64,000 nt of DNA from Desulfamplus sp964425195 (GTDB lineage: Bacteria; Desulfobacterota; Desulfobacteria; Desulfobacterales; Desulfobacteraceae): NCBI GenBank assembly GCA_964425195.1, contig CAYRLG010000003.1:124001-188000 (forward strand), written 5' to 3'. The notes under the pieces were generated by a model, which worked only from the letters and a program-made list of their open reading frames with translations, ran no database searches and had not been told where the DNA came from. Both the position numbers and the translations under genes were made by a program. Positions 15,931 through 24,529 of the stretch are shown here, one piece after another. Numbering within the stretch: position 1 is the stretch's first letter; the number at the start of each line of letters is the position of its first letter.

Positions 15931-18777
15931 ACTTACTATGGGTTCTATTTTCATCTCATAAAATTGTATATCTGGATTGTCGTTATTCAGAACCTGATAA
16001 ATTTTTGAACTTCTAATATCACTTGCTGCTTTCATGGCGCAGCGAGGTGCTTTAATTTGAGTTCCAGCAAATAATAACCCATGAACTGTTACACTCGGAA
16101 TATCTCTTTTTAAAAGCCCTCTTGTTTGATTTTCATACCATTTTTGAAACTCATTTCTCTCTTTTATAATTTTATGTATCTGTATATTAGCAGAAGTTAC
16201 CTTTATCTGGATTGACTTTGACTTTGCTTGACTCTTTTCGTGTTGATAAAATAGCTTGTTTATAGTGTCACTTACCTTAGATATATTTTTATCAAGTTCA
16301 ACTGCACGCTCTGTTATATGCTTTTTTACAACCTCACTTACAGCACTTTTGATTCCTAACAAGGCGTTCTCTTTCTCTGTTAAAAGCCCCTCTTGAATTT
16401 TTGACATATCAGATAGAGTGTTTAGCTGCTCAAAAATCTTTTTCTCACACTCTTTTTGAATACCCTCAAGCTCTTCAAGCCTCTTTTTCTCACTGTCAAT
16501 CTGCTCATTAAACTTATTAATCGCATCATTTGCGTGATCGTCAGATCCCGGGAATAGACTACATGGAGATGAGGTTTGGCTGCCAATCTCTTTTGCTTCA
16601 ATCCCTTTTGCAGCATGAATTAAACTTGCAATAATTCTACCCCTTGAAATTAAAACTTTACCACTTGTTATAATAGTGCAATCAATAATCTCCTTTTCAA
16701 TAACCACATCACCACGAGCAGAGACAACACTCTTTTTCATTGATTGTGCAACAAGAAGATTTCCTCCAGATACAATATTTGCATTGATAATGTTATTTTT
16801 AACAATAATGTTATTTTCAACATTAACCTCTCCTTCGTCAATATCATTAACAGTTAGGTTATCAGCCTTTACAGAAAAACCGGGCAAAAGAGTTCCTGTT
16901 ACATTAACATCTCCACCAAAAATTATGTTACCAGTTCTAAAATCGACATTACCATCAACAGCTTTTTCGTGCATCACACTTATTCTGCCACCAATGGTCA
17001 AATCTGGTCTTCCATTAACCTCTGCTGTAACTGTCAATCCATCCTTAGATATTGCCGCACCTTTTCCAGCACTAAGTTCTACATCAAGAGCAATAGGAGC
17101 TGGAATCTCTAACCCTTTAACAGTACTCCCTTTTATAGGCTGTATAATAGAGACTTTTCGAGCTAAAACAGTTCCCGGGGTAACATTAACTATCTCTCCC
17201 CTATCTCTGTAATCAAATTTGCCTGATGCAAGCTCTCTACCAAACCGTGCATTTTCATCTTCAAAAAAGTATTTTATTGTGGCATTACGTCCGGGTTTTA
17301 CAGCTCTACCTCTTGCAATAATAAATGGCTTTCTATTTTTTGTTGATGCTCTTCTAATAAAAAGTTCAATATCAATATCATCTGCCAAACCATAAATTAT
17401 CTGGTGGGTTCTAAGTAGATACTTTAAATTTTCAGGATTCATATCAACAGGCATTTTACCCACAAGCCTTATTTTTGCCTCCATTTCATCAGCACTTATA
17501 GTTAATTCAAAGCATCGTCTATCTCCGATAAGAAGGAGTGTATCTCTTTTTTTATCCTCTATATTGCTGCTTTGGGTCAAATTGGAATTTTTAGAAATTA
17601 CAGAGTCAATAATATCTGCCTGATTATCTGAAATTATGGAGTTAGCAAGCATAATATCTCTTATCTTTTTAATCGTAACACTCTTACCAAAATCGATAAG
17701 TTGCTCTTCTAAAACATCTAAAACCTCTTGCTCAGTTACAAAATTTTTATCAATAGCAATTTTGCAAAATAGTTTATCAAAAGCCCTCTGCCTGAAGAAG
17801 AGTTGCTTTTTCTTATTTAGTATGATCTTTTTTTCTACACTATCAAATTTATTACTCTCTTCTCCGGAAGATTTACTATCTGACTCGCTTTTTAGTATCT
17901 CTTCTCTTTCAGAGTAGGTCATATCAATTATAATTGAGTCTCTTTGCTCTTCTGTAATAACATTCTCACTTACAAGAATAGAGCCAATAAGGCGACATAT
18001 AGATGTTTGAGCAAACTCTTTTGATTGGATATCAAGACACCTTTTTATATCAGTTAGACTGACTCCATACTCCTTTACAGCGATCACTCCAAAGGATTTA
18101 CCCATTGTTCTACGGGAGGCTGCAATAAGTTTTCCCATATCTTCTGAAGAGATAAGCTCTTTTTCAAAGAGTATATTTTCAAGAGAGACATCTCTACCTG
18201 CTTGTCGAGCACTTTGAGTTGCGGTCATTGCAGATTCTAACTGCCTACGAGTGATAAATCCATGATTCAATGCTATCTTTCCAAGGGTCATGTCATTACG
18301 ATAGTCATTAAACTTTTTAATATCTTTTTGCATAATATTGAGTTCACAACATTCAGATATTTTAGGATAAATATCGATCTCTCTTAACTTTTCAGGATAT
18401 TCAGAAGCGTAATGGACAACTATATCTAACTCATCAATATTCCAAGGTTTGCTGATAAATCTATGGGCTATCTTCTGGTTTAGTGCTGCTGCAACGCTCT
18501 CTCTATCTGAATATCCTGACATAAGAACTCTTATTGCATCTGGGAGAGTATCCATTGTCTCTTCAAGCATCTCAATACCTGTCATCTTAGGCATTCTCTG
18601 ATCTGCTAATATTAAGAAGATATCATCTTCATCTTTTCTGTTAGCAATAAGCTCAAGAGCCTCTGTACCATTAGATGCAGAGAGTATATTATAACCTTTT
18701 CGAGACAATATCCTCTCTAAGGTTTTGAGAATTGAGTTTTGATCATCAACAATTAGTATGGTTTTGTTTGTTGTCAT
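15913..18777 (-). CDS. Response regulator receiver fused to FapA (DUF342) protein
   Basis: 954 residues from the ATG at 18777, chosen because the receiver begins there and AAGGA lies upstream; an open frame extends 28 codons further. Residues 1-125 are a receiver with D11/D12 (IVDDQN), phosphoacceptor D59 (ILADQRMPKMTG) and K110. Residues about 150-390 hold helical repeats such as LGKIALNHGFITRRQL that resemble MshEN/GspE N-terminal motifs. Residues about 430-720 are the DUF342 polymer-like beta-helix (EVNGRPDLTIGGRISV, GGDVNVTGTL, ARGDVVIEKEI), followed by a long coiled coil to about residue 900. FapA relatives affect polar flagella or envelope architecture. The role here is inferred to be phosphorylation-gated assembly. 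Confidence 0.83.
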   Translation of the reverse strand: MTTNKTILIVDDQNSILKTLERILSRKGYNILSASNGTEALELIANRKDEDDIFLILADQRMPKMTGIEMLEETMDTLPDAIRVLMSGYSDRESVAAALNQKIAHRFISKPWNIDELDIVVHYASEYPEKLREIDIYPKISECCELNIMQKDIKKFNDYRNDMTLGKIALNHGFITRRQLESAMTATQSARQAGRDVSLENILFEKELISSEDMGKLIAASRRTMGKSFGVIAVKEYGVSLTDIKRCLDIQSKEFAQTSICRLIGSILVSENVITEEQRDSIIIDMTYSEREEILKSESDSKSSGEESNKFDSVEKKIILNKKKQLFFRQRAFDKLFCKIAIDKNFVTEQEVLDVLEEQLIDFGKSVTIKKIRDIMLANSIISDNQADIIDSVISKNSNLTQSSNIEDKKRDTLLLIGDRRCFELTISADEMEAKIRLVGKMPVDMNPENLKYLLRTHQIIYGLADDIDIELFIRRASTKNRKPFIIARGRAVKPGRNATIKYFFEDENARFGRELASGKFDYRDRGEIVNVTPGTVLARKVSIIQPIKGSTVKGLEIPAPIALDVELSAGKGAAISKDGLTVTAEVNGRPDLTIGGRISVMHEKAVDGNVDFRTGNIIFGGDVNVTGTLLPGFSVKADNLTVNDIDEGEVNVENNIIVKNNIINANIVSGGNLLVAQSMKKSVVSARGDVVIEKEIIDCTIITSGKVLISRGRIIASLIHAAKGIEAKEIGSQTSSPCSLFPGSDDHANDAINKFNEQIDSEKKRLEELEGIQKECEKKIFEQLNTLSDMSKIQEGLLTEKENALLGIKSAVSEVVKKHITERAVELDKNISKVSDTINKLFYQHEKSQAKSKSIQIKVTSANIQIHKIIKERNEFQKWYENQTRGLLKRDIPSVTVHGLLFAGTQIKAPRCAMKAASDIRSSKIYQVLNNDNPDIQFYEMKIEPIVSSRGRR

Positions 18778-18884
18778 ATTGTGCCAATTCCTTAAATCTT
18801 CCATTACCAACCATAATTCTAATTTTGGAGATTGTATTATGCTATTTTTGGTAGTGGTCAAACCAGTTGATAAAGTAGATTTTA

Positions 18885-18940
18885 TAGCCGAGCGATAAAT
18901 CGCACGGCTAAGGAGTTTAAGAAGAGTCCACTAAAGTGGA
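18885..18940. repeat. Two adjacent hairpins downstream of proC
   Basis: TAGCCGAGCGAT-AA-ATCGCACGGCTA (18885-18910) has 12-base arms with one mismatch; 16 bases later comes TCCACT-AA-AGTGGA (18927-18940), perfect 6-base arms. Both have AA loops. They lie in the 228 bases between the proC stop and the FapA-like start, all on the minus strand. No U-tract follows, so they may be a dispersed palindromic element or an RNA-stability structure rather than a terminator. Confidence 0.5.
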
Positions 18941-19005
18941 ATATAATAACGGTCGGCTTTGACTAACTTATTTTACTTTAGCTAAGAAATTTATTTCAGG
19001 GCTTT

Positions 19006-19857
19006 CTATTTTCCATTATTGTTTTCAAAATTTTGAATCATAATATCTCCAAGCTCTTTAGAACGGTTGGTAGCAGATTCAATAGCATTAATAATTGTTG
19101 TTCTAAGTCCGCCTGCTTCAAGAGTGTGAATGCCTGCAATTGCAGTTCCTCCGGGTGATGTTACTCTATCTTTGAGTTGTCCTGGATGCTCTTTTGACTC
19201 TAAGAGCATCTTTGCAGCTCCTAAAATCGTTTGGCTTGAGAGCAAAAGGGAATCTTTTCTTGAAAGCCCCATTTTAACACCAGCGTCAGCCATAGCATCA
19301 ACAATCATAAATATATAAGCCGGACCACTGCCACTAAGTCCTGTAAACGCATCCATCAAAATATTCTCCTCTATAAATACACTTATACCTACAGAGTCGA
19401 AAATTGCTTTTGCAAGCTCAATGTCTCCATCCTCTACATATTGACCAGCAGCAATTGCTGTTGCACTTGCTTTAACAAATGCACATATATTTGGCATTAC
19501 ACGAATAAGTCGAAGCTCCTTACCAAGACCAGATGCAATTGCAGCTAATGGTACTCCAGCAGCAATTGAGATAATCAGTTTTGAGCGATCCAACGCAGAT
19601 GCTGTCTGTTTGAGAACTTTACCAAGAATTTGAGGTTTAGTTGCATATATAATTATCTCTGAGCGTTGAGCAACTTCCATATTGTTAGTTGTGGTCAACA
19701 CACCATATTTTTCCTCTATCTCCTTCAAAGGCTCTTTGCGAACATCTGAACAGATGATATTTTCAGGCTTAGTAGCCTTTGACATAACAAGACCGCTTAT
19801 TAGGGCTTCTCCCATGTTTCCACTTCCAATAAAACCGATTTTTTTATTTTGCAGCAT
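19006..19857 (-). CDS. proC: Pyrroline-5-carboxylate reductase
   Basis: Last step of proline synthesis: NAD(P)H reduction of 1-pyrroline-5-carboxylate. It is 283 residues, slightly above the usual 270. The Rossmann motif GFIGSGNMGEALISGL opens the protein, followed by ATKPQ, SIAAGVP, RVMPNICA (usually RVMPNTPA), FTGLSGSGPAYIF, DRVTSPGGTAIAGIHTLE and the short C-terminal tail. A good RBS, AAGGAG, precedes the ATG by 10 bases. It is transcribed away from the EF-G gene and is followed by the hairpin region at 18885-18940. Confidence 0.97.
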   Translation of the reverse strand: MLQNKKIGFIGSGNMGEALISGLVMSKATKPENIICSDVRKEPLKEIEEKYGVLTTTNNMEVAQRSEIIIYATKPQILGKVLKQTASALDRSKLIISIAAGVPLAAIASGLGKELRLIRVMPNICAFVKASATAIAAGQYVEDGDIELAKAIFDSVGISVFIEENILMDAFTGLSGSGPAYIFMIVDAMADAGVKMGLSRKDSLLLSSQTILGAAKMLLESKEHPGQLKDRVTSPGGTAIAGIHTLEAGGLRTTIINAIESATNRSKELGDIMIQNFENNNGK

Positions 19858-20183
19858 GATTTGTTAACTCCTTAGAGCCTGTTGAAAATTATATGTAACA
19901 GGTAAATTGATTAAAAAGAAATATACTTTAAATGGATTAATCTAAAAAAGTTAATTTTATGACCATTTAGAGTATAAATGATAAAATTAGCCAAATATAG
20001 TAGCGATTTGACATATAAGCAATGGAAAATAATATAATCTACTAACAGGCTGTGAAGTCATCTTATCGACAGTTTTGAGCTTTACTCTCTTCAAAGTTGA
20101 GTATATCTTCTGAACCAGAACTATAAATCACTCTTAAAAACCTTAAATGCTAATTATAAGTCGCTTTTTAGCTTCTTATTTCC
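19858..20183. other. AT-rich intergenic stretch upstream of proC and EF-G
   Basis: Part of the 430-base divergent region between proC and the EF-G gene. No ORF or RNA gene is supported. AGCCTGTT (19876-19883) recurs inverted as AACAGGCT (20044-20051), too short and isolated to call an insertion element. Within the left part CCTGTT and AACAGG could form a small stem. Confidence 0.4.
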
Positions 20184-20212
20184 TTGACACTTTATGGTTG
20201 TGCTACTATATC
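20184..20212 (+). promoter_or_regulatory. Sigma-70 promoter of the EF-G gene
   Basis: Perfect -35 TTGACA (20184-20189), 17-base spacer, -10 TATATC (20207-20212, 4 of 6). Predicted transcription would begin near 20219, leaving a leader of about 70 bases. Confidence 0.6.
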
Positions 20213-20246
20213 AACTATTTCTCTATTAAATTGATAAAACATAGAT

Positions 20247-20262
20247 AATATATCGATATATT
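20247..20262. promoter_or_regulatory. Perfect 16-base palindrome in the EF-G leader
   Basis: AATATATCGATATATT is exactly self-complementary and lies about 25 bases before the EF-G start codon, downstream of the likely promoter. It could be an operator or simply AT-rich chance symmetry. Confidence 0.35.
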
Positions 20263-20287
20263 CAGACATAGTAGGCATAATAAAATT

Positions 20288-22405
20288 ATGAAAAAACCAA
20301 ATATTTCAAGCATAAGAAACATAGGCATCATGGCACACATAGATGCTGGTAAAACAACTGTAACTGAAAGAATTCTCTATTATACTGGTAAATCTCACAA
20401 AATAGGCGAAGTTCATGATGGCGAAGCTGTCATGGACTGGATGGAGGATGAACAAAACCGTGGGATCACCATTACATCGGCTGTTACAACCTGTCAGTGG
20501 AAAAATGCACAGGTGCAAATTATAGATACTCCGGGACATGTTGATTTTACCATTGAGGTTGAGCGAGCTTTGCGTGTTTTAGATGGTGCGGTCGGAGTTT
20601 TTTGTGCAGTGGCTGGTGTTGAACCTCAATCTGAAACTGTCTGGAGGCAGGCTGACAAATATGCAGTTCCAAGAATTGCATTTATAAACAAAATGGATCG
20701 TATAGGTGCAGATTTTTATAATGCTGTTGAGATGATCCATGAAAAATTAAATGCAAATCCTCTGCCTCTTCAGATTCCAGTTGGCAGTGAAGACTCTTTT
20801 ACAGGAGTTGTTGATCTTGTAAACATGAAACAGATAATATGGGATGATGACACGTTAGGGGCAGAATTTTCTGTATCTGATATTGACGATTCTGATTTAG
20901 AGATAGTTCAAAAGGCAGATGAGTACAGAACAAAACTTCTTGAGGCAATATCAGAATTTGATGATAACATAATGGAGAGATACTTAGCTGAAGAGGAGAT
21001 TCCAACTTCTGATCTTATCAAAGCTATAAGAAATGCAACAGTTGGGCGAAAAATCGTACCTGTTCTGTGTGGCACTGCCCTTAGAAATAAAGGTATTCAG
21101 CCTCTACTTGATGCTATAAAAGATTATCTACCAAGCCCAGTAGATATTCCACCAGTCAAAGGGACTCACCCACATACCCACAACACAGTTGAATATCCGC
21201 CGCAAAAGAGTGCTCCATTGTCAGCTCTTATCTTTAAAGTCTCAATGATTGAGGGAAGAAAACTCTGTTTTCTCAGAATATATAGCGGTAAAATGGTTGC
21301 TGGTGAAGATGTCTTTAATCCATGGTTAAAGAAAAAGGAGAAGCCATCTCGAATCTTTCAGATGCACGCAAATAAAATGGAGCGAATTGAAGAGGCATCG
21401 GCAGGAGATATTGTAGGAGTTATGGGGCTTAAAGACTCTTCAACTGGAGAGACATTATGTTCTGCATCTAACCCAGTACTACTTGAGAGAATGGAATTTT
21501 ATAAACCTGTTATCTCAATTGCCATTGAACCTAAAAGCCATGCAGATCAAGAAAAACTTGAAGATGTACTCAAAAAATTCACTATGGAAGACCCAACCCT
21601 TGAGGTAAAGACAGATGACGATACAGGTCAGATAATTCTTTCAGGTATGGGAGAACTTCATCTTGAAATTATAATCAGCAGAATGATAAGAGAGTTTAAC
21701 ACCAATGTAAATATGGGAAAACCACAGGTTGTTTATCGTGAGGTTATGGAGTCTCCTTCTAATGGTCACGCCATTTTTGAGAGAGATATTGCTGGAAAAC
21801 CCCATTTTGCAGAGCTTGATATAACTCTCAATCCTTTAGAACGTGGAGCAGGAATCAAGTTTACGAATAGTTTAACTAAAGAGACGATTCAAGGTTATGT
21901 AGAGAGTGGTCGTAGTGCGGCAGAGAGCCGTAAGAATGCTGCCTCTGGAGGTGTAGATACACTAATCTCATCAGAGTTTATTGCTGCTATTGAAAAAGGG
22001 GCAAAAGAGGCTCTTGAGAGCGGATTTCTAAAAGGTTACCCTGTTGTTGATACAGAGATTGTTGTAAAAAGGTGCTCTTTACGAGATGGACAAAGTTATC
22101 CTCTTGCATTTTCAGTGTGTGCATCTATGGCGTGTAAAGATGCAATGGAAAAAGGTAAAATGTCTCTACTTCAGCCTATAATGGATGTTGAAGTTCTTGT
22201 TCCTGACAACTACATGGGTGAAGCTATCTCTGATCTTAATACAAGAGGCGGTAAGATTGAGTCTATTGCTCCTAAGTCAAATATACAGGTTATCAAGGCA
22301 ACTGTACCGCTATCCAAGATGTTTGGCTACTCAACAGCTTTGAGATCAGCAACTCAAGGTAGAGGCAACTTTACAATGAAATTTTCACGTTTTGGCAGAG
22401 CATAA
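20288..22405 (+). CDS. fusA: Elongation factor G (stand-alone paralogue)
   Basis: Ribosomal translocase GTPase of 705 residues. G1 AHIDAGKTT (16-24), G2 RGITITSA, G3 DTPGHVDF and G4 NKMD are intact, followed by domains II-V. The translocation-domain signature GMGELHLEI and the C-terminal GYSTALRSATQGRGNF motif are present. The usual str-operon neighbours rpsL, rpsG and tuf are absent, and the gene has its own promoter. It is therefore probably a second EF-G (such as the type 2 forms) rather than the housekeeping copy. Divergence is modest, so classic translocation or ribosome recycling are both possible. dapA follows 64 bases downstream. Confidence 0.93.
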   Translation: MKKPNISSIRNIGIMAHIDAGKTTVTERILYYTGKSHKIGEVHDGEAVMDWMEDEQNRGITITSAVTTCQWKNAQVQIIDTPGHVDFTIEVERALRVLDGAVGVFCAVAGVEPQSETVWRQADKYAVPRIAFINKMDRIGADFYNAVEMIHEKLNANPLPLQIPVGSEDSFTGVVDLVNMKQIIWDDDTLGAEFSVSDIDDSDLEIVQKADEYRTKLLEAISEFDDNIMERYLAEEEIPTSDLIKAIRNATVGRKIVPVLCGTALRNKGIQPLLDAIKDYLPSPVDIPPVKGTHPHTHNTVEYPPQKSAPLSALIFKVSMIEGRKLCFLRIYSGKMVAGEDVFNPWLKKKEKPSRIFQMHANKMERIEEASAGDIVGVMGLKDSSTGETLCSASNPVLLERMEFYKPVISIAIEPKSHADQEKLEDVLKKFTMEDPTLEVKTDDDTGQIILSGMGELHLEIIISRMIREFNTNVNMGKPQVVYREVMESPSNGHAIFERDIAGKPHFAELDITLNPLERGAGIKFTNSLTKETIQGYVESGRSAAESRKNAASGGVDTLISSEFIAAIEKGAKEALESGFLKGYPVVDTEIVVKRCSLRDGQSYPLAFSVCASMACKDAMEKGKMSLLQPIMDVEVLVPDNYMGEAISDLNTRGGKIESIAPKSNIQVIKATVPLSKMFGYSTALRSATQGRGNFTMKFSRFGRA

Positions 22406-22469
22406 GAGATTTATAATTAAATATGAAACTACTTAGGAACAACTCTAATAATTATAAAGGGGTTTTTAT

Positions 22470-23501
22470 ATGGAAACTGGATGTTATACAGCATTAGCAA
22501 CACCATTTACATCTAATGGTGAGTTAGATACCGAAGGTCTTGAGCAACTTATACAATTTCAGATTCAAAATAATATAACTGGCATACTTGCGGCTGGAAC
22601 TACTGGTGAAAGTCCAACACTTCAATGGGAAGAGCACAACAGATTGGTTGCTGCAATTGCTATAGGTTCAAAAGGAAAGTGTGTTTGTATTGCAGGTGCA
22701 GGAAGCAACAACACAAATGAAGCTCTTGAGGCTGTAAAGCACGCTGTAAATTCAGGTGTTGATGGAATTTTAATGGTTGATCCTTATTATAACGGACCAA
22801 GCTCTCTTGAAATACGCCGTGAATATTATGAACCAGTATTAAAAGCATTTCCAGACACAGAGTTCATTCCATATATAATTCCGGGAAGAACCGGCACTCA
22901 ACTGCTGCCCGAAGACCTTGCAATATTAAGCCGTGAATATAAAAATATAAACTCTGTAAAAGAGGCAACCGGCAATATTGATAATATGAGAAGAACAAGG
23001 ATATGCTGCGGAGACAATTTTAAAATTTTTTCAGGTGATGATGCAATATTACTGGATATAATGGTTGATCCATCAATAAAGGCGTGCGGCGGTATCTCTG
23101 TTATCTCAAACATTGCACCAAAAGCTCTTACAGATATGGTAAAACTTCAATTAGAGGGAGATATTAAAGGAGCACAAGCTCTTAATAAGGCTTTATCTCC
23201 TCTTCTTAGTCTGGTTACTGTAACCACAGAGGAGCAGACTCCTTACGGTATGGTAAAGTGTAGAGCAAGAAATCCTCTTGCTCTGAAAACCCTTATGCAG
23301 CTTCTTGGTATGCCGTCAGGTCCTTGCAGACAACCAATGGGAAAGATGACCCAAAAGGGTCTTGATGTTGTAATTGAGGCAACAAAAAAGGTGCAACAAG
23401 AGAGTCCTGAGATTTTAGAACCTCTTGCACGCTTTTTTGATGTTGATATTGATGCAAGGCTTGAAAATCCTGAATTTAGGAAAGATCTCTGTTATAATTA
23501 A
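22470..23501 (+). CDS. dapA: 4-hydroxy-tetrahydrodipicolinate synthase-like protein
   Basis: Class I aldolase-type enzyme condensing pyruvate with aspartate semialdehyde in lysine/diaminopimelate synthesis. The key residues map well: T44/T45 (AAGTTGE), Y107 (DPYYNG), Y135, R140 (IPGR) and the Schiff-base lysine K164 (SVKEATG). At 343 residues it is about 50 longer than E. coli DapA, with an unusual C-terminal extension ending in ARFFDVDIDARLENPEFRKD. It ends at a strong terminator. The pathway competes for aspartate semialdehyde with the carboxyspermidine route encoded at 37.7-40.8 kb. Confidence 0.88.
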   Translation: METGCYTALATPFTSNGELDTEGLEQLIQFQIQNNITGILAAGTTGESPTLQWEEHNRLVAAIAIGSKGKCVCIAGAGSNNTNEALEAVKHAVNSGVDGILMVDPYYNGPSSLEIRREYYEPVLKAFPDTEFIPYIIPGRTGTQLLPEDLAILSREYKNINSVKEATGNIDNMRRTRICCGDNFKIFSGDDAILLDIMVDPSIKACGGISVISNIAPKALTDMVKLQLEGDIKGAQALNKALSPLLSLVTVTTEEQTPYGMVKCRARNPLALKTLMQLLGMPSGPCRQPMGKMTQKGLDVVIEATKKVQQESPEILEPLARFFDVDIDARLENPEFRKDLCYN

Positions 23502-23507
23502 ATTTAA

Positions 23508-23544
23508 TGTGGGGACAGAACACTCTGTTGTGTCCGTCCCCACA
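23508..23544. terminator. Strong bidirectional terminator
   Basis: TGTGGGGAC (23508-23516) pairs perfectly with GTCCCCACA (23536-23544); inner bases GAACAC and GTGTCC extend the stem around a TCTGTT loop. It sits between the convergent dapA and YkgJ-like genes, and CTCTTTTG follows on the plus strand. Confidence 0.8.
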
Positions 23545-23585
23545 CTCTTTTGCTATCTATTATTTTACGCCTTTTACACTCTATG

Positions 23586-24401
23586 TTACGCTATATCCTG
23601 AGGCTTGACATTAATCTCACCCTCTTTAAAGAAGATCGATTTTAGCCACTCAAACCCAAATTTAAGTAGTTTTATATCATCGTTTTTCATCTCTTCAACC
23701 AGCTCTTTATCAACTGGGAACCTTTTTAAAAATGTGCTTTCAAAGATGAACTGCCTGAACTTATCAATATTATAACATGCAAGAAAAAACATCTGCTTAC
23801 TCTGCTCAGATAGTTTTATGCTCATTGGAATGGTCTTTTTTCTAACAATAAGATCAGTCCAACCTGCATTTATCTCGTCTCTGATATTTACCCCTTGATC
23901 TTCTCTCCACTGTGCAACTGTCCACACCTTTTTCTCTTCAAAACCAAGGCAGTGAGACTCTTTTACTGTAAAGAAAAATGCGTCATCACTGCTTATATCG
24001 CCCCCCTTGTTAAGCTCACTTGCATAGCTAAGAGAACCCATTCCAAGAGGATAGTAGCGACATGCTGATGGTCTGAAAGGGTAAATCTGGCATCCTTCAA
24101 CATCTTTTACAAACGGGCATGACTTTTGTCCATCATCAAGTTTTTTGAGTATAACAATCGGTAAATCTCCCTTTTCCAGAAGCTGTACCTCTGTATAGAT
24201 TGATAGAAACTCTTCAGATGTAAGACCAAGCTCTTTTCTCATTGTCAAAACATCATAGGGTGTGAGCATGATATCAATTCCTCTGCAACACTTTGTAAAA
24301 CATTTTACCCCTTTGTGGCATTCAAATTGAAATTTTGTATTGTATCCCATCTGTTCAGGAATAATTTCCGAAGTGCTCTCACTTTTTTTTATACTCTCCA
24401 T
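23586..24401 (-). CDS. YkgJ family cysteine-cluster protein
   Basis: 271 residues. An N-terminal cluster C28, C34, C38, C39 (FECHKGVKCFTKCC) and a later set, SCPFVKDVEGCQIYPFRPSAC, match the YkgJ zinc/iron-chelating family (an older Pfam name links it to flagellin N-methylase FliB, but function is mostly untested). Around 100 residues after the last cysteine form a helical C-terminal region without a known motif. Metal binding is likely; the reaction is unknown. It is separated from the upstream U32-family gene by 128 bases on the same strand and ends at the terminator at 23508. Confidence 0.82.
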   Translation of the reverse strand: MESIKKSESTSEIIPEQMGYNTKFQFECHKGVKCFTKCCRGIDIMLTPYDVLTMRKELGLTSEEFLSIYTEVQLLEKGDLPIVILKKLDDGQKSCPFVKDVEGCQIYPFRPSACRYYPLGMGSLSYASELNKGGDISSDDAFFFTVKESHCLGFEEKKVWTVAQWREDQGVNIRDEINAGWTDLIVRKKTIPMSIKLSEQSKQMFFLACYNIDKFRQFIFESTFLKRFPVDKELVEEMKNDDIKLLKFGFEWLKSIFFKEGEINVKPQDIA

Positions 24402-24529
24402 TAATAATCGTTCCTTTATTTTAATTTTATAATCAATATTGCTCTATCTCTCTTGCATTGAGACATTTTTTATAGTTCAGACTACGATATCACGGGCACT
24501 ATAGAGTAAAGTTGGAAATAAAGTCAATC

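Noticed and set aside
16676..17212. A 178-codon frame opposite the FapA-like gene
   Set aside because: Antisense to the DUF342 region with repetitive Ser/Thr/Ile/Pro content; the FapA reading has clear domains.
19876..20051. Inverted AGCCTGTT/AACAGGCT repeat as the ends of a mobile element
   Set aside because: Only 8 matching bases, and the neighbouring bases do not continue to match. No transposase and no target duplication. Considered chance in AT-rich DNA.
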